Source: Bacillus sp. 165 | GTDB lineage: Bacteria; Bacillota; Bacilli; Bacillales; Bacillaceae_G | DNA length: 64,000 nucleotides | NCBI RefSeq assembly: GCF_017742235.1 | Contig: NZ_JAGHKQ010000012.1 | Coordinates: 1 to 64,000, forward strand | Direction of reading: 5' to 3' | Part shown: positions 37,635 through 46,925 of the stretch, piece by piece | Position numbering within the stretch: position 1 is the first letter of the stretch | How the letters are laid out: each line of letters starts with the position of its first letter | Notes under the pieces: generated by a model | The model's database searches: none | Seen by the model: the letters and a program-made list of their open reading frames with translations, nothing else | What the model was told of the DNA's origin: nothing | Translations under genes and position numbers: made by a program

Positions 37635-38900
37635 TTATCTTGCCCGGTTAAAAGCTGATTTGGAATTCTTTTTAGAAGATTGATTAGAACGTTTTGAAAC
37701 AGGCTTCTTAAATTTATTCTTACTTCCATCCTTACTTCTTTCTTTATCTTTCTCTTTATCTCTAGTGTCAGGCGACTTTACAGTTCGAGTTTGTTCTAAC
37801 GTCTGTCGTTTCAGCCGCATTTGTATTCCCTTTTCGATTATATCCACATACATACGATCCTTCGGCGTTATTAGTGTAACAGCCATTCCTTTTACACCAG
37901 CTCTTCCTGTTCTGCCTATTCGGTGAATATAGCTCTCTGTATCCTGCGGAATATCATAATTGAATACATGGGTAACCCCTTCAACATCCAATCCTCTAGC
38001 TGCCACATCCGTAGCAACCAGAAACTGAATCTCTGCCTCTCTAAACCGTTTCATAACCTGCTCTCGTTTTGCCTGCGATAAGTCACCATGTAATTCATCA
38101 CAATTATATCCTTGTTCTAGTAACGCTGCGTTCAACTTACTTACCCTTCGTTTCGTACGGCAAAATATAATAGCTAAAAATGGACGATATCGTTGTAGCA
38201 TGAGACATAGAGTTGATTGCTTGGCACGGTCTGTCGTTTCTACCGCAAAGTGTCTGATTTCTTTTACAATCAGTTGGGATGTTTGAATATTTATCTCTTT
38301 CGGATTACGCATATAACGCCGCGCCAACGACTGGATTTGAGCCGGCATAGTCGCTGAAAACAGCATCGTCTGTCTATTAGAAGGTGTATATTGAATAATA
38401 TCCTCTACCTCATTTAAAAATCCTATATGCAGCATTTGATCTGCTTCATCCAAGACAAGCATGGATACTTCTGAAAGATCAATGGTTTCGCGGCGCAAAT
38501 GATCCAACAGGCGCCCCGGTGTCGCTATTACAATGGATACACCTCCTTGCAGTTTCTTCATTTGCTTCTCGACATCTTGCCCTCCATAAACCGCTAATAC
38601 AGGAGTTTCTTCTTCATTTGGAATTATTTTTTTTGCTTCATTTGTTATTTGCAGCGCCAGCTCTCTTGTCGGGGCAACAACCACTGCTTGTACTCCCTGT
38701 TGATTGGGATTCAATTGTTGTATAATCGGCAATAAAAACGCCAACGTCTTTCCTGTGCCCGTTTGAGCTTTTCCAATCACATCTTTACCGTCTAATAAAA
38801 GAGGAATAGTTTGTTCTTGTACAGGAGTTGGAACTGCAATTCCGTTTTTTCTTAAACTATCAATTAGCTCGTTCTTGATTCCTAACTGTATAAAATTCAA
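37635..38900 (-). CDS. DEAD-box RNA helicase
   Basis: A 421-residue ATP-dependent RNA helicase. Motifs are Q motif (TPVQEQTIP), I AQTGTGKT, Ia PTRELALQ, II LDEAD, III SAT, V TDVAARGLD and VI HRIGRTGR. A C-terminal tail of about 60 residues is rich in Lys, Arg and Ser and probably binds RNA. It is of the CshC/YfmL size class (ribosome assembly, cold adaptation) but I do not assign a specific name. It starts with TTG at 38900 after AAAGG. It is followed by a terminator. Confidence 0.93.
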   Translation of the reverse strand: MNFIQLGIKNELIDSLRKNGIAVPTPVQEQTIPLLLDGKDVIGKAQTGTGKTLAFLLPIIQQLNPNQQGVQAVVVAPTRELALQITNEAKKIIPNEEETPVLAVYGGQDVEKQMKKLQGGVSIVIATPGRLLDHLRRETIDLSEVSMLVLDEADQMLHIGFLNEVEDIIQYTPSNRQTMLFSATMPAQIQSLARRYMRNPKEINIQTSQLIVKEIRHFAVETTDRAKQSTLCLMLQRYRPFLAIIFCRTKRRVSKLNAALLEQGYNCDELHGDLSQAKREQVMKRFREAEIQFLVATDVAARGLDVEGVTHVFNYDIPQDTESYIHRIGRTGRAGVKGMAVTLITPKDRMYVDIIEKGIQMRLKRQTLEQTRTVKSPDTRDKEKDKERSKDGSKNKFKKPVSKRSNQSSKKNSKSAFNRAR

Positions 38901-38932
38901 AGAATAATCAACCTTTCTTTTTCAACGTTCAA

Positions 38933-39544
38933 TTACTTTTTACAAACTGCTACTCCAATAAAATATCGGACTCCCTCTCTCGGCTTTTCAAAGGTTACAC
39001 CCCTCTGATAATAAATATCTACATTAGAAAACCGATCGAATAGCTGCTCAAACTCCTCCGGGGTCAGTTGATGAACATGAAAAGGTTCACTTGTAGGCTT
39101 TCCTCTTCCTCTTCCAAACGGACTCGATAAAACTAGAGTTCCTCCAGGCTTCAACATCTGATACAAGTTGTCCATAAACACTCTATCGTCTTCTACGTGC
39201 TCAATTGTTTCAAAGCTTAAAATCGTATCAAACATCCCCAATTTTTCTGGTAAAGAAGGGTCTACCGCGTTTCCCTGCACATAAGTCACTTTCTGATGAT
39301 GGTATTCTCGATTAGCATAAAGCAATGTTTCCTTATCAATATCTACCCCTACAATCTCCCTTACTTCTCGTTTCCGATCCTTAGCAACCATATGACATCC
39401 ATAACCAGTACCGCATGCAATATCTAATACTCTTCCCTCGATATAGGGCGTAGCGAAATAATATCTGGCTATATGTTCTAATAACATCCCATTCATCGGT
39501 TTTAGCAGTTTTGGAATAATTCGTTCTCCGGTCCATTCCAGCAA
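38933..39544 (-). CDS. Class I SAM-dependent methyltransferase
   Basis: A 203-residue class I methyltransferase. Motif I is VLDIACGTGYG (about 39-49), the acidic loop VGVDIDKET, and motif IV ILSFETIEHVEDD. Such Methyltransf_11/25 domain proteins act on many small molecules or lipids; the substrate is unknown. It starts with TTG (39544) after GGTGATG. It lies 32 bases upstream of the helicase and probably shares its transcript. Confidence 0.88.
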   Translation of the reverse strand: MLEWTGERIIPKLLKPMNGMLLEHIARYYFATPYIEGRVLDIACGTGYGCHMVAKDRKREVREIVGVDIDKETLLYANREYHHQKVTYVQGNAVDPSLPEKLGMFDTILSFETIEHVEDDRVFMDNLYQMLKPGGTLVLSSPFGRGRGKPTSEPFHVHQLTPEEFEQLFDRFSNVDIYYQRGVTFEKPREGVRYFIGVAVCKK

Positions 39545-39960
39545 ATATCATCACCATTTTCCTTTATTGTTTTTTCAAAACCACTTCTATAAATAAAAGT
39601 CTCATTAAGCGTTAAGGAAGTCTGCTTATCCCCTCTTACGATATATTGCGATCCCCAATAAGTATACTACAATTATACCCTTTTACAGAAAATCGTTTTC
39701 TATTAAAGATATTCACAATAATTAATTTTAAAAATATAAATATTATTCCTTTGAACATAGTTTTTATTCTCAAAATGGCCTATGTGACACCAATAAGCCA
39801 AAAATAAAATTCCTGTATACTACTACTTCTTGTCCCCCATGTATATAAGCCCCTTTTTTATGTAGATTGGCTCTCAATTATCTGCACAGCATATACTACA
39901 TTGAGTCCATAAACAGGACTCGTGTCATCCCATAATGATTAACTTCCTACACATATTTAA
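39545..39960. other. Intergenic region without recognised gene
   Basis: About 415 AT-rich bases between divergent transcripts. No coding frame with a plausible start and no RNA structure was recognised. Promoters of both neighbours must lie here. Confidence 0.5.
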
Positions 39961-39974
39961 GGAGGAATAGCTAT

Positions 39975-40163
39975 ATGAGTAAATCATCATGTCATGATCA
40001 CGGCCATGATCACGGCCATGACCACGGTCATGGCTTTGGATATGGTTGGGGATTTGCGTTGATTGTTGTTTTATTTATTCTGCTAATCATCGTAGGTGCT
40101 GCTTGTTGCGGCGGCGGCGGATACGGTGGATACGGTGGCTACGGTGGCTATGGCTACTGGTAA
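39975..40163 (+). CDS. YjcZ-family-like spore membrane peptide, His-rich
   Basis: A 62-residue peptide. An N-terminal run of DHGH repeats (five His in about 12 residues) is followed by one hydrophobic helix ([19 protein letters not shown], the YjcZ family hallmark), CC, and a C-terminal YGGYGG repeat ending in YW. YjcZ-type peptides are small sporulation proteins. The His repeats could bind metal. At DNA level the His part is a 12-base tandem repeat (from about 39996), so its copy number may vary. AAGGAGG precedes the ATG. Confidence 0.85.
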   Translation: MSKSSCHDHGHDHGHDHGHGFGYGWGFALIVVLFILLIIVGAACCGGGGYGGYGGYGGYGYW

Positions 40164-40176
40164 CAAACTATGTAAT

Positions 40177-40209
40177 AAAACAGACCTTACTGCCAGTAAG
40201 GTCTGTTTT
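40177..40209. terminator. Terminator between YjcZ-like gene and yfiC
   Basis: Arms AAAACAGACCTTACT and AGTAAGGTCTGTTTT flank 3 bases; it lies between convergent genes. Confidence 0.94.
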
Positions 40210-40229
40210 ATTTCTATATAAATCTGTAA

Positions 40230-42053
40230 TTAACTGCTCTCTTCTTTTAACTGGCTATGATACAAGTCAAAGTAAAATCCCTTTTCTTTGAGGAGATAGT
40301 CATGAGATCCCTTCTCAATAATTTGTCCATCTTCTAATACAAGAATTTGGTCCGCATTCCTGATTGTATTAAGACGATGAGCAATGACAAAGCTCGTTCT
40401 TCCTTTCATTAACCGCTGCAAGGCTTCTTGTATTTTTAACTCCGTAATGGTATCGATGCTGCTTGTGGCTTCATCCAATATCAAAATAGATGGATTGGCT
40501 AGTATAGCTCTGGCGATGGAAAGCAATTGTCTTTGTCCTTGGCTTATTCCGCCTCCATCTTGCTTCAATACCGTATCAAACCCATCTGGAAGCTTCATAA
40601 TGAAGGAAAAGGCATTTGCTAATTTTGCGGCATACTCTACTTCTTCATCTGTTGCATTAAGCCTGCCGTAACGGATATTCTCCCTGATTGTTCCTTGAAA
40701 AAGAAATGAGTCCTGCAGCACAAATCCCATATGCCGACGCAGATTCTTCCTTGTTATTTGTGTAATATCATGTCCATCTATTAAAACCCTTCCTCCTTGC
40801 ACATCATAAAAGCGCGAGAGTAAGTTAATGAGGGTTGTTTTACCTGCACCTGTCGGCCCCACTAATGCAACAGTCTCACCTGGGAACACATGAAAGTTAA
40901 TATCTCGTACAGTATCACCCGCTTCTTCATAAGAAAACGATACATTACAAAACTCTACCTCCCCTTGTACCGTTAACAAATTAATATCATCTTTTTCGCT
41001 TTCAGTTTCCCCTTTCTCATCTAATATTTCAAACACCCTCTCTGCACCTGCTACAGCGGAGAGCAGAGTATTAAATTGATTTGATAAATCATTCAGTGGT
41101 CTTGTAAATTGCCTCGAATACTCGGCAAAAATGACAATTACCCCAATAGAAATTATTCCTTTAAGAGCTAATACTCCCCCGACTCCTGCGATAAGAGCAA
41201 AACTTAGGTTATTCAGCATATTCATCAATTTTGGAATAAAACCTGAATTAGATTGTGCCCAAAATCCTGCTCTCCGCAATTTTTCGCTTTTTTCTATAAA
41301 TTCAGCAATGACTTTTTTCTCTTGAGAAAAGGTTTTTACAATTCGTTGTCCCGAGGTGATTTCTTCAATAAAACCATTTAAATCCCCGAGATTTCGCTGC
41401 TGCTCTTTAAAAAACCTCCCCGTACGATTGGTAATCCATTTCATCCCGAAAATCATTGCAGGAACGATGAGCAACGTAATGATTGTCATCAACGGACTTA
41501 ACCACAGCATGACTGAAACAGTACCAATAAGCGTAATGATACCTGAAAATATTTGTATTGCCGAGTCGTTTAGCGTTGAGCTTACATTATCGATATCATT
41601 TGTAACCCGGCTCATTAATTCTCCATGCTGTCGTTTATCAAAAAATGAAATTGGTAAGTGATGCAAATGTTCAAATAACTGCGTCCGCATTCTAAATACA
41701 GTATTTTGAGCAATACCAATCATCAAAACATTTTGCAGCCAAAGAAATATAGAATAACACATGTATACACAGCCTAATACTAATATAGGCTGAAGCAGAC
41801 TCTCATTGTTTCTTGTGACAATATAATTATCTATTGTCTTGCCGATCAGAAATGGACCTACAAGCCCTAAACAGGAACTAATAAGTACTAGTAATAAAAC
41901 AAAAAATAGTAATCCCTTAGCATAAGAGAGATATAGCCATATTCTTTTTAATGTTTCCATTCTTGCTTTTGGTTTCAATCGTTTCGATTTGTCTGCCGTA
42001 TTTTGTAAAGGAATCTTTTGGTACTGGAATGGTGCCATCAGCTGTTTAAACAT
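40230..42053 (-). CDS. yfiC: Heterodimeric ABC exporter subunit, catalytic-site half (YfiC-like)
   Basis: A 607-residue six-helix half-transporter with an ATPase domain: Walker A GPTGAGKTT, Walker B ILILDEATSSID with the catalytic glutamate, and H-loop IAHRLNT. Its signature is altered to ISQGQ. The partner gene overlaps it by 16 bases. In heterodimeric multidrug exporters (BmrCD, LmrCD, TM287/288) one subunit keeps the glutamate while its signature faces the degenerate site; this pattern is seen here. Substrate is probably a drug or lipid. Confidence 0.9.
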   Translation of the reverse strand: MFKQLMAPFQYQKIPLQNTADKSKRLKPKARMETLKRIWLYLSYAKGLLFFVLLLVLISSCLGLVGPFLIGKTIDNYIVTRNNESLLQPILVLGCVYMCYSIFLWLQNVLMIGIAQNTVFRMRTQLFEHLHHLPISFFDKRQHGELMSRVTNDIDNVSSTLNDSAIQIFSGIITLIGTVSVMLWLSPLMTIITLLIVPAMIFGMKWITNRTGRFFKEQQRNLGDLNGFIEEITSGQRIVKTFSQEKKVIAEFIEKSEKLRRAGFWAQSNSGFIPKLMNMLNNLSFALIAGVGGVLALKGIISIGVIVIFAEYSRQFTRPLNDLSNQFNTLLSAVAGAERVFEILDEKGETESEKDDINLLTVQGEVEFCNVSFSYEEAGDTVRDINFHVFPGETVALVGPTGAGKTTLINLLSRFYDVQGGRVLIDGHDITQITRKNLRRHMGFVLQDSFLFQGTIRENIRYGRLNATDEEVEYAAKLANAFSFIMKLPDGFDTVLKQDGGGISQGQRQLLSIARAILANPSILILDEATSSIDTITELKIQEALQRLMKGRTSFVIAHRLNTIRNADQILVLEDGQIIEKGSHDYLLKEKGFYFDLYHSQLKEESS

Positions 42054-43777
42054 TTTCTTCCCTCCTCTTCTGCAAATTGAGATTGGAATATTCGCTTATA
42101 AAGAGATGAGTTTTGTAACAAGTAAGAATGATCTCCTTCTGCTAATAATTTTCCTTCCTCTAATAGCAAAATCTTATCCGCTGCCATTGCCGTACTAATT
42201 TTTTGCGTAATAATGAATATTGTACATGTATATTGCTTTATCGCTTGAAGCAATTTGGCTTCTGTTTTTAAATCTAAAGCACTTGTGCTGTCATCCAGCA
42301 AAAGAATCTTAGGTTTTCGTACAAGTGCCCTCGCTATCGAAAGCCTCTGTTTCTGTCCTCCTGACAAATTCACTCCTTTTTGCCCCAGCACTGTATCATA
42401 TTGCATCGGCAATTTACAGATTGTGTCATGAATTTGTGCACTTTTGGCAGCTTCTATTATTTCATCCATGGAAGCATCTTCTTTTCCCCACATAATATTT
42501 TCCTTTACTGTTCCTGTAAAAAGCAAAGCTTCTTGCGGAACAAATCCAATTTGTTTTCGTAAATACTCCAGCTTCATCTTCCTCACATCTTGACCATCAA
42601 CTAAAATTGCACCTTCATTCACATCGTATAAACGCGGAATTAGTTGAAATAATGAGGACTTTCCAGCCCCTGTTGCCCCTAATACAGCAACCATCTCTCC
42701 AGGAGATACGTTAAATGATATATCACTAAGAACAGAAGAATCGGTACCTGGATAGCGAAAAGCGACCTCTGTAAATTCCACTTCTCCCTCTACAGCCTGT
42801 AATGCAGGAGAAGAATTTATTGAATCGGTTAAATCTATCGTTGTTTCTAACACCTCTGTAATACGCTGTGCAGAGGCTCTTGCTCGCGAAAAAGCCATAA
42901 TGATGAAGGATAAAGGCGTAAAGGCAGCCGTAATACGAGTAGCATAATTCAGTATCGCTACTACTTCTCCTATTTTCGTCTCACCGGTGTTGATTTGCAT
43001 ATTGCCAAACCACAAAATTCCTAATATACATAAATTCATCACTAACAGTAATACAGGCATAGTCGTTTCCATTAATCTCAATACGGACACTGTCCGATTC
43101 TTTAAATGCTCACTTGCTTTTGTAAAACGCTTAAGTTCATATCCCCTTCGTATCAATGCCTTGATTAATCTCATCGCTAATAGGTTTTCCCTCATGACCC
43201 CGTTTACAGCATCCAAATTCCCCTGAACAGATCGAAATAGTTTTGCACCTCTATTCATTGCCCATATAAGAAATGTAATAAGAAGGGGAATGACGATAAC
43301 TAAAAATAGCGCCAGCTTAAAATCGACGATGAGCGCCATAATAGTTCCTCCAATTACTAATAAAGGAGCACGCAGCATAATGCGTAAACTCATAAAAACC
43401 GTATTTTGAATTTGTGTCACATCATTTGTCATTCTGGTGATTAAGGAAGCGGCAGGAAATTGATTAAAGTTGGTAAAAGAAAAGGCCTGTACCTTTTTAA
43501 ATACATTTGTTCTCACATCATATCCATAGCTTTGACTGATATGGGCAGCATAAAAAGAGTTTAAAACTCCTGCAATAAAAGCAATAATAGAGATACCTAC
43601 CATCACCCCTCCCCATTTGAATACGACATGAAGATCCTTTTCCATTACTCCATCATCAATAATTTTTGCCATAAGCAATGGCTGCCAAAGCTCAACAGCT
43701 AACTCTACAAGCATAAACGATAACGCAATTGTCATATAAAAACGATACGGTTTCAAAAATGATAAAGCCTTCGACAT
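42038..43777 (-). CDS. yfiB: Heterodimeric ABC exporter subunit, degenerate-site half (YfiB-like)
   Basis: A 579-residue half-transporter. Walker A is GATGAGKSS and the signature is the canonical LSGGQKQR. Walker B reads ILLLDDSTSALD, with Asp for the catalytic Glu, and the H-loop histidine is replaced (IITQKIST). It thus supplies the degenerate nucleotide site and needs the overlapping partner gene. GGAGG precedes the ATG. A palindrome AGAAGCATGCTTCT lies 47-60 bases upstream (43824-43837) and may be an operator. Confidence 0.9.
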   Translation of the reverse strand: MSKALSFLKPYRFYMTIALSFMLVELAVELWQPLLMAKIIDDGVMEKDLHVVFKWGGVMVGISIIAFIAGVLNSFYAAHISQSYGYDVRTNVFKKVQAFSFTNFNQFPAASLITRMTNDVTQIQNTVFMSLRIMLRAPLLVIGGTIMALIVDFKLALFLVIVIPLLITFLIWAMNRGAKLFRSVQGNLDAVNGVMRENLLAMRLIKALIRRGYELKRFTKASEHLKNRTVSVLRLMETTMPVLLLVMNLCILGILWFGNMQINTGETKIGEVVAILNYATRITAAFTPLSFIIMAFSRARASAQRITEVLETTIDLTDSINSSPALQAVEGEVEFTEVAFRYPGTDSSVLSDISFNVSPGEMVAVLGATGAGKSSLFQLIPRLYDVNEGAILVDGQDVRKMKLEYLRKQIGFVPQEALLFTGTVKENIMWGKEDASMDEIIEAAKSAQIHDTICKLPMQYDTVLGQKGVNLSGGQKQRLSIARALVRKPKILLLDDSTSALDLKTEAKLLQAIKQYTCTIFIITQKISTAMAADKILLLEEGKLLAEGDHSYLLQNSSLYKRIFQSQFAEEEGRKCLNS

Positions 43778-43823
43778 TCGTAATCCTCCAAACTGTATAT
43801 CTTCTGACTATTTCTACACCTAA

Positions 43824-43837
43824 AGAAGCATGCTTCT
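43824..43837. promoter_or_regulatory. Palindrome upstream of ABC exporter operon
   Basis: AGAAGCATGCTTCT is a perfect 14-base palindrome 47 bases before the yfiB-like start. It could bind a dimeric regulator. The remaining gap to 44339 is AT-rich; only a small hairpin at about 44166-44188 was noticed. Confidence 0.35.
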
Positions 43838-44339
43838 AAAATACTACACAGCTTCAATACAAACCTCGTTCCCTAACTAAAAATGAAATGTGCTAATAGT
43901 TAATAAGAGAGCTATTTGCTGCTGACCCAATGAGGTTTTTTGTCCCACTTGATCATTCTACTTTCATTATCTAATCTCACTTTTATCTCTTAACTAGAAT
44001 AACGGACTTTCTTGTTAGAGAAATCTATACTGCATAATAAATGATGAAGCTGGCAAAATACAATTCAATTTTATAGCCAAGTAATCCCTTATATTTATAA
44101 TACCTCTTTTTTTAACTAATTTGAATATTAATAAAATGAAACATAAAACCATTATCTGGTATAAAAAAGAGAGCTATTTCAGCTCTTAAGCAGGAAATCC
44201 CCTTCTGTTTCACTAACATTATATAAGAGTCGATTATAAGCTTGTTCACTAAATAGGGAATAAAAAAATAGAGCTTCACCGCAGAAGATTGTTACATAAG
44301 GTAATACGTTTGGAAAATCAAATGAAAGGCGGTAGTTAT

Positions 44340-44525
44340 ATGATGCGAGAGCTATCATTACTGCAAGTTGCAGAGGGACTTTCTAAAACGATTATCAATG
44401 CTACAGATCAGGAGCTAGAGGCTTTTCAAAAGATTATTCAAGAATCTCTGAAATTAAGAGAAGGACATAAAAACCTGCATAAATTGATTCAAAATTTTTC
44501 TGGAAAGAATATTAACGCTTCTTAA
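44340..44525 (+). CDS. Small hypothetical helical protein
   Basis: A 61-residue, probably all-helical cytoplasmic peptide starting MMRELSLLQVAEGLSKTI. AAAGGCGG lies 7 bases before the ATG at 44340, and a terminator follows, so it appears to be a real single-gene unit. I do not recognise the family. It has no membrane segment or cysteine. Confidence 0.6.
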   Translation: MMRELSLLQVAEGLSKTIINATDQELEAFQKIIQESLKLREGHKNLHKLIQNFSGKNINAS

Positions 44526-44575
44526 GAGTAACTGCGGATTTTTGAATATAAAAATAAACCAACTACGCTAAAAGT

Positions 44576-44603
44576 GAACTCCTTTTAAAGGGGTTCTTTT
44601 TTT
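44576..44603 (+). terminator. Terminator of small hypothetical gene
   Basis: GAACTCCTTT and AAAGGGGTTC pair with one G-T wobble around a single base, followed by seven T. Confidence 0.85.
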
Positions 44604-44604
44604 A

Positions 44605-44694
44605 TTACGGACTGTCACGTATGTGCATGGTGATTTAGGAGCACAAGCATTATATACAGGAATAAGAGAGCTATATATAGAAGTACAAAACTAA
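44605..44694 (+). pseudogene. C-terminal scrap of an unidentified gene
   Basis: The frame from 44605 reads TVTYVHGDLGAQALYTGI then RELYIEVQN and a stop. Amino-acid composition and codon use look like a genuine protein end, but it starts directly after a terminator T run and has no start codon. The source gene is not identified. Confidence 0.4.
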
Positions 44695-44728
44695 GACCAA
44701 AAAATAATATAAGGAGGATTTTTCAAAG

Positions 44729-45649
44729 ATGAAGCTTCCTACACCATTAATAATACTATTAACTGTATTGATTACTTTGGCAGGATGTGGAGCAAATAAT
44801 GAAAGCTCCAGCAATAAAAATATGGAAATGGCTCATCCAGAAAGCATCAACGGGATAGCTCCGGATGCAAAACAGGAAACAACCGCTTCTAGAAACAACA
44901 CTGATGGAAATAAGGAGCAAAGCCCCCTTCTAACGAACAGAAAACTCATTAAAAATGCAGTGCTCTCAATAGAAACAACAAATTTTGATGAGTCTATTAA
45001 AATATTAGATACCTCCATAAAAAAATTTAACGGCTACATAGAAGCCAGTAATATTACAGGAACACCCGTTCACGAGGAGTATAGCAAAGCCATAAGAAGT
45101 GCTTCTTATACAATTAGAATTCCTGCTAGTTCCTTAGACCAATATCTTAGTGATGCTGGAGATATTGGAAATATTCTCTCCAAGACAATAAATACAGATG
45201 ATGTAACCAACCAATATTTTGATACAGAAGCACGAATTACATCTTTAAAGATACAAGAGCAGCGATTACTCGAGTTACTCAAGCAGACTGGAACTCTAAA
45301 GGATATTATAGAACTGGAAAAAGAACTCTCCTCCGTTCGTTATGAAATTGAAACATTAACCACTACCTTACAAAGATATGATTCTCTTGTCGAATACAGC
45401 ACTATACACCTTACACTGGTAGAGGTTGCTTCCCTTACCGACACATCCCAACCTAATACAGTAAGCGAACGAATTACGCATACATTTAAAAGTAACATCA
45501 ACGGAATTTGGAACTGGATAAAGAACGCAACTGTATTTTTTATTGGAAATTCTCCAATTCTGTTGCTTATATGTGGAATCATAACTGCAGGTATCCTTAT
45601 TATTCGCAAACTCATAAAAAAGCAAAAAAATAATAACATAAGCGGCTAA
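44729..45649 (+). CDS. DUF4349 lipoprotein
   Basis: A 306-residue exported lipoprotein. The signal peptide ends in LAGC with C20 as lipidated residue. A Ser/Asn-rich linker (21-70) leads to the DUF4349 domain (about 72-260) with RKLIKNAVLSIETTNFDESI and a long coiled-coil (ITSLKIQEQRLLELLKQ). A C-terminal membrane helix (about 272-295) and a Lys-rich tail follow. The double anchoring suggests a protein lying on the outer face of the membrane. Function is unknown. AAGGAGG precedes the ATG. Confidence 0.88.
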   Translation: MKLPTPLIILLTVLITLAGCGANNESSSNKNMEMAHPESINGIAPDAKQETTASRNNTDGNKEQSPLLTNRKLIKNAVLSIETTNFDESIKILDTSIKKFNGYIEASNITGTPVHEEYSKAIRSASYTIRIPASSLDQYLSDAGDIGNILSKTINTDDVTNQYFDTEARITSLKIQEQRLLELLKQTGTLKDIIELEKELSSVRYEIETLTTTLQRYDSLVEYSTIHLTLVEVASLTDTSQPNTVSERITHTFKSNINGIWNWIKNATVFFIGNSPILLLICGIITAGILIIRKLIKKQKNNNISG

Positions 45650-45805
45650 GCTCCAAAAAAATTAAGCATGAAAACATCTGTTTCTAATCTTGTTTAGAAG
45701 GACAGATGAGCTTAACTGTAATAACAATTTTTCAAATACCTTGTTCTATATTCTTCTTTTCACTCAACATTCAAGTGAGTCTGTTCGCATAAGCATAACA
45801 ATATA

Positions 45806-45838
45806 AAAAGGCGTTCCTACATATGTAGAACGCCTTTT
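45806..45838 (-). terminator. GDPD gene terminator
   Basis: AAAAGGCGTT with CTAC and the complementary GTAG with AACGCCTTTT form a long stem with one bulged C at the stop codon. Confidence 0.88.
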
Positions 45839-46742
45839 ATTTTTCGGTTTTCAGCTCCTGATTCAACACCTTAATCGCAATGTTTGGATGATCTGTAATA
45901 ATGCCGTCCGCACCGATTTCCAAGCACTTTCGAACTCCATCCTCATCATTAATTGTCCAAAAGTTAACTGCTATATTCCGTTTATGCAGGCTATCTACTA
46001 ACCTGTCCGTTGCCAGTGTGATATCACTTGCTTCTAATGGAATTTCAAACACTTGATACGATTTCAAGTTACTTATTTTATCCATATGAAGTAAATGAGC
46101 GATAACAAAATTTCGTACAGGGGTTGGAGATGCACTAATGGCTATCTCACGATTGGATATTTGTTGAAAGTACTCTAATACATCATCATGAAATGAAGCT
46201 ACGCTTACTTTGCCTTCCATATGATATTGTTTAATCTTCCTGTGCACTTTTTCCGCCAGAGATTTACTGTTTGTCTTCAATTCGATACTATAACGCATAT
46301 TCGGAAACTCTTTAAATATCTCATCCAGTGTTGGTACTTTTACCCCCTTATCACGGTATGAATATGTACCGTCAGGCGCTAAATAGCTATACCCTGCATC
46401 TAGTTTCTTAATTTCAGCAAGTGTCATCTCACTGACCTTACCATGCCCATCTGTGGTTCTGTCGACTGTTTCATCATGCATTAGAATAACCTGCCCATCT
46501 TTTGTCAAATGAACATCTGTTTCAAATCCATCTACTCCAAGCTGATTTGATAATCGAAATGCCTCTAGTGTATTACTCGGTGCAAATCCATCTCCTCCTT
46601 GGTGAGCATATACAAGCGGGCGCTTTGTTTCTCTTTGAAAAATACTATTTGCCTGTTTATACACTGGCACCGCTTGAACTCCTCCAAATCCGACTATCCC
46701 TGCTAATACAATTCCACATGCCGCCTTCCATCTTCTCTTCAT
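45837..46742 (-). CDS. glpQ: Glycerophosphodiester phosphodiesterase, exported
   Basis: A 301-residue GDPD-family TIM barrel that hydrolyses glycerophosphodiesters to glycerol-3-phosphate and an alcohol, used on phospholipid or teichoic acid products. It has a signal peptide or N-terminal anchor (residues 1-26). Catalytic regions are YAHQGGDG (the usual HRG reads HQG), DGFETDVHLTKDGQ, and the HD pair in LMHDETVDRTT. It ends with the conserved GADGIITDHPN. GAGGTGG precedes the ATG. Confidence 0.92.
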   Translation of the reverse strand: MKRRWKAACGIVLAGIVGFGGVQAVPVYKQANSIFQRETKRPLVYAHQGGDGFAPSNTLEAFRLSNQLGVDGFETDVHLTKDGQVILMHDETVDRTTDGHGKVSEMTLAEIKKLDAGYSYLAPDGTYSYRDKGVKVPTLDEIFKEFPNMRYSIELKTNSKSLAEKVHRKIKQYHMEGKVSVASFHDDVLEYFQQISNREIAISASPTPVRNFVIAHLLHMDKISNLKSYQVFEIPLEASDITLATDRLVDSLHKRNIAVNFWTINDEDGVRKCLEIGADGIITDHPNIAIKVLNQELKTEK

Positions 46743-46925
46743 ATTTCCCCACCTCAGTTCTTCTTTAACAACTGTATATCTTCATTATAATTTAAGAGTA
46801 CCTTTTTTCATTTATATTTTTAACATTTGATTAATAACGAACAGAACACCTCTGCTTATCGTGAGCATTGTGATACACTTTTTTGTTATGATATAGTAAA
46901 TCAGTATATAAAAGGAGTGAGTGTA

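Noticed and set aside
39996-40037. CRISPR-like short repeats
   Set aside because: The 12-base units lie without spacers inside a coding sequence and encode DHGH repeats.
43910-44680. AAGAGAGCTAT motif occurring three times
   Set aside because: Copies are 11 bases, in different contexts and without symmetry or regular spacing; likely chance in AT-rich DNA.
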